Assembly (NCBI GenBank): GCA_020061545.1
Contig: JAGUYA010000039.1
Location: 1-6,035, forward strand
From: Candidatus Omnitrophota bacterium
GTDB lineage: Bacteria > Omnitrophota > Gorgyraeia > Gygaellales > Profunditerraquicolaceae
DNA: 6,035 nucleotides
Reading direction: 5' to 3'
The translations under genes were made by a program, and so were the position numbers. Numbering within the stretch: the first letter of the stretch is position 1; each line of letters begins with the position of its first letter. Shown piece after piece: positions 5,899 through 6,035 of this stretch. The notes beneath the pieces were generated by a model. That model saw nothing but the letters and a program-made list of their open reading frames with translations, was not told the origin of the DNA and made no database searches.

Positions 5899-6012
5899 TT
5901 AGCCCTGTTTTTGTTTGTGTTTTGGATTGGGGCATATTACACGGACAATCCCTCTCCTTTTAATAATCTTACATCTGTCACAAATCCTTCTTACTGACGC
6001 TTTTACTTTCAT
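5899..6012 (-). CDS. rpmJ: 50S ribosomal protein L36 (zinc-binding form)
   Basis: L36 is a very small zinc-ribbon protein of the large subunit that stabilises 23S rRNA near the base of the L7/L12 stalk region. The reading frame from ATG to TAA encodes 37 residues, the standard length, beginning [15 protein letters not shown] and ending [10 protein letters not shown]11, C14, C27 and H32 are the four zinc ligands, so this is the Cys-plus form. It is in its usual position just before rpsM. Only 23 bases upstream are visible; they contain no clear Shine-Dalgarno. A TAA at 6014-6012 would overlap the ATG by one base if an upstream gene ended in that frame. infA is the usual upstream neighbour, but too little is visible to identify it. 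Confidence 0.97.
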   Translation of the reverse strand: MKVKASVRRICDRCKIIKRRGIVRVICPNPKHKQKQG

Positions 6013-6035
6013 TAAATGAGCGCATAACTTACGGA

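Noticed and set aside
6023..6031. CATAACTTA shared with the inverted repeat at 57-65
   Set aside because: A nine-base AT-rich match can arise by chance in a 6 kb window, and the sequence upstream of rpmJ is too short to show a matching arm.

Overview
The window is a run of eight genes, all on the minus strand, so it reads right to left. Coding density is high and base composition is moderately AT-rich (judged by eye, not computed). The right two thirds is the classic bacterial alpha operon: rpmJ (L36), rpsM (S13), rpsK (S11), rpsD (S4), rpoA (RNA polymerase alpha) and rplQ (L17). Two metabolic genes follow in the same direction: a class I aspartate-type aminotransferase, and a LeuC-type large subunit of 3-isopropylmalate dehydratase or homoaconitase.

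The organism is clearly a bacterium: alpha with an N-terminal dimerisation domain and a C-terminal DNA-binding domain, and bacterial L36, L17 and S13. S4 and L36 both keep their zinc ligands. The N-terminus of alpha, the K/E/P-rich tail on L17 and the AATCCAAAT/ATTTGGATT palindromic spacers resemble what I associate with uncultivated lineages near the PVC group, such as Omnitrophota. That assignment is a judgement from memory, not a search result.

Layout from right to left: rpmJ (5899-6012), rpsM (5458-5874, GTG start), a 66-base spacer, rpsK (5002-5391), rpsD (4367-4996), a spacer of about 160 bases that is almost entirely a quasi-palindromic repeat, rpoA (3216-4205), rplQ (2657-3211), a 13-base gap, the aminotransferase (1468-2643), a second quasi-palindromic repeat of the same style, leuC (75-1328), and a separate long inverted repeat (6-78) that begins in the leuC stop codon region. 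No promoter or convincing terminator separates rplQ from the aminotransferase, so the amino-acid genes may be read through from the ribosomal genes.

The genes are conventional. I found no new enzyme system, CRISPR array, mobile-element gene or RNA gene. The non-routine content is the structured spacer DNA. There are two AT-rich hairpin-forming elements whose arms match each other even where the two elements differ, one of them inside the essential alpha operon. A third, unrelated inverted repeat abuts the end of leuC. The second hairpin element also creates a false 24-codon upstream extension of leuC.
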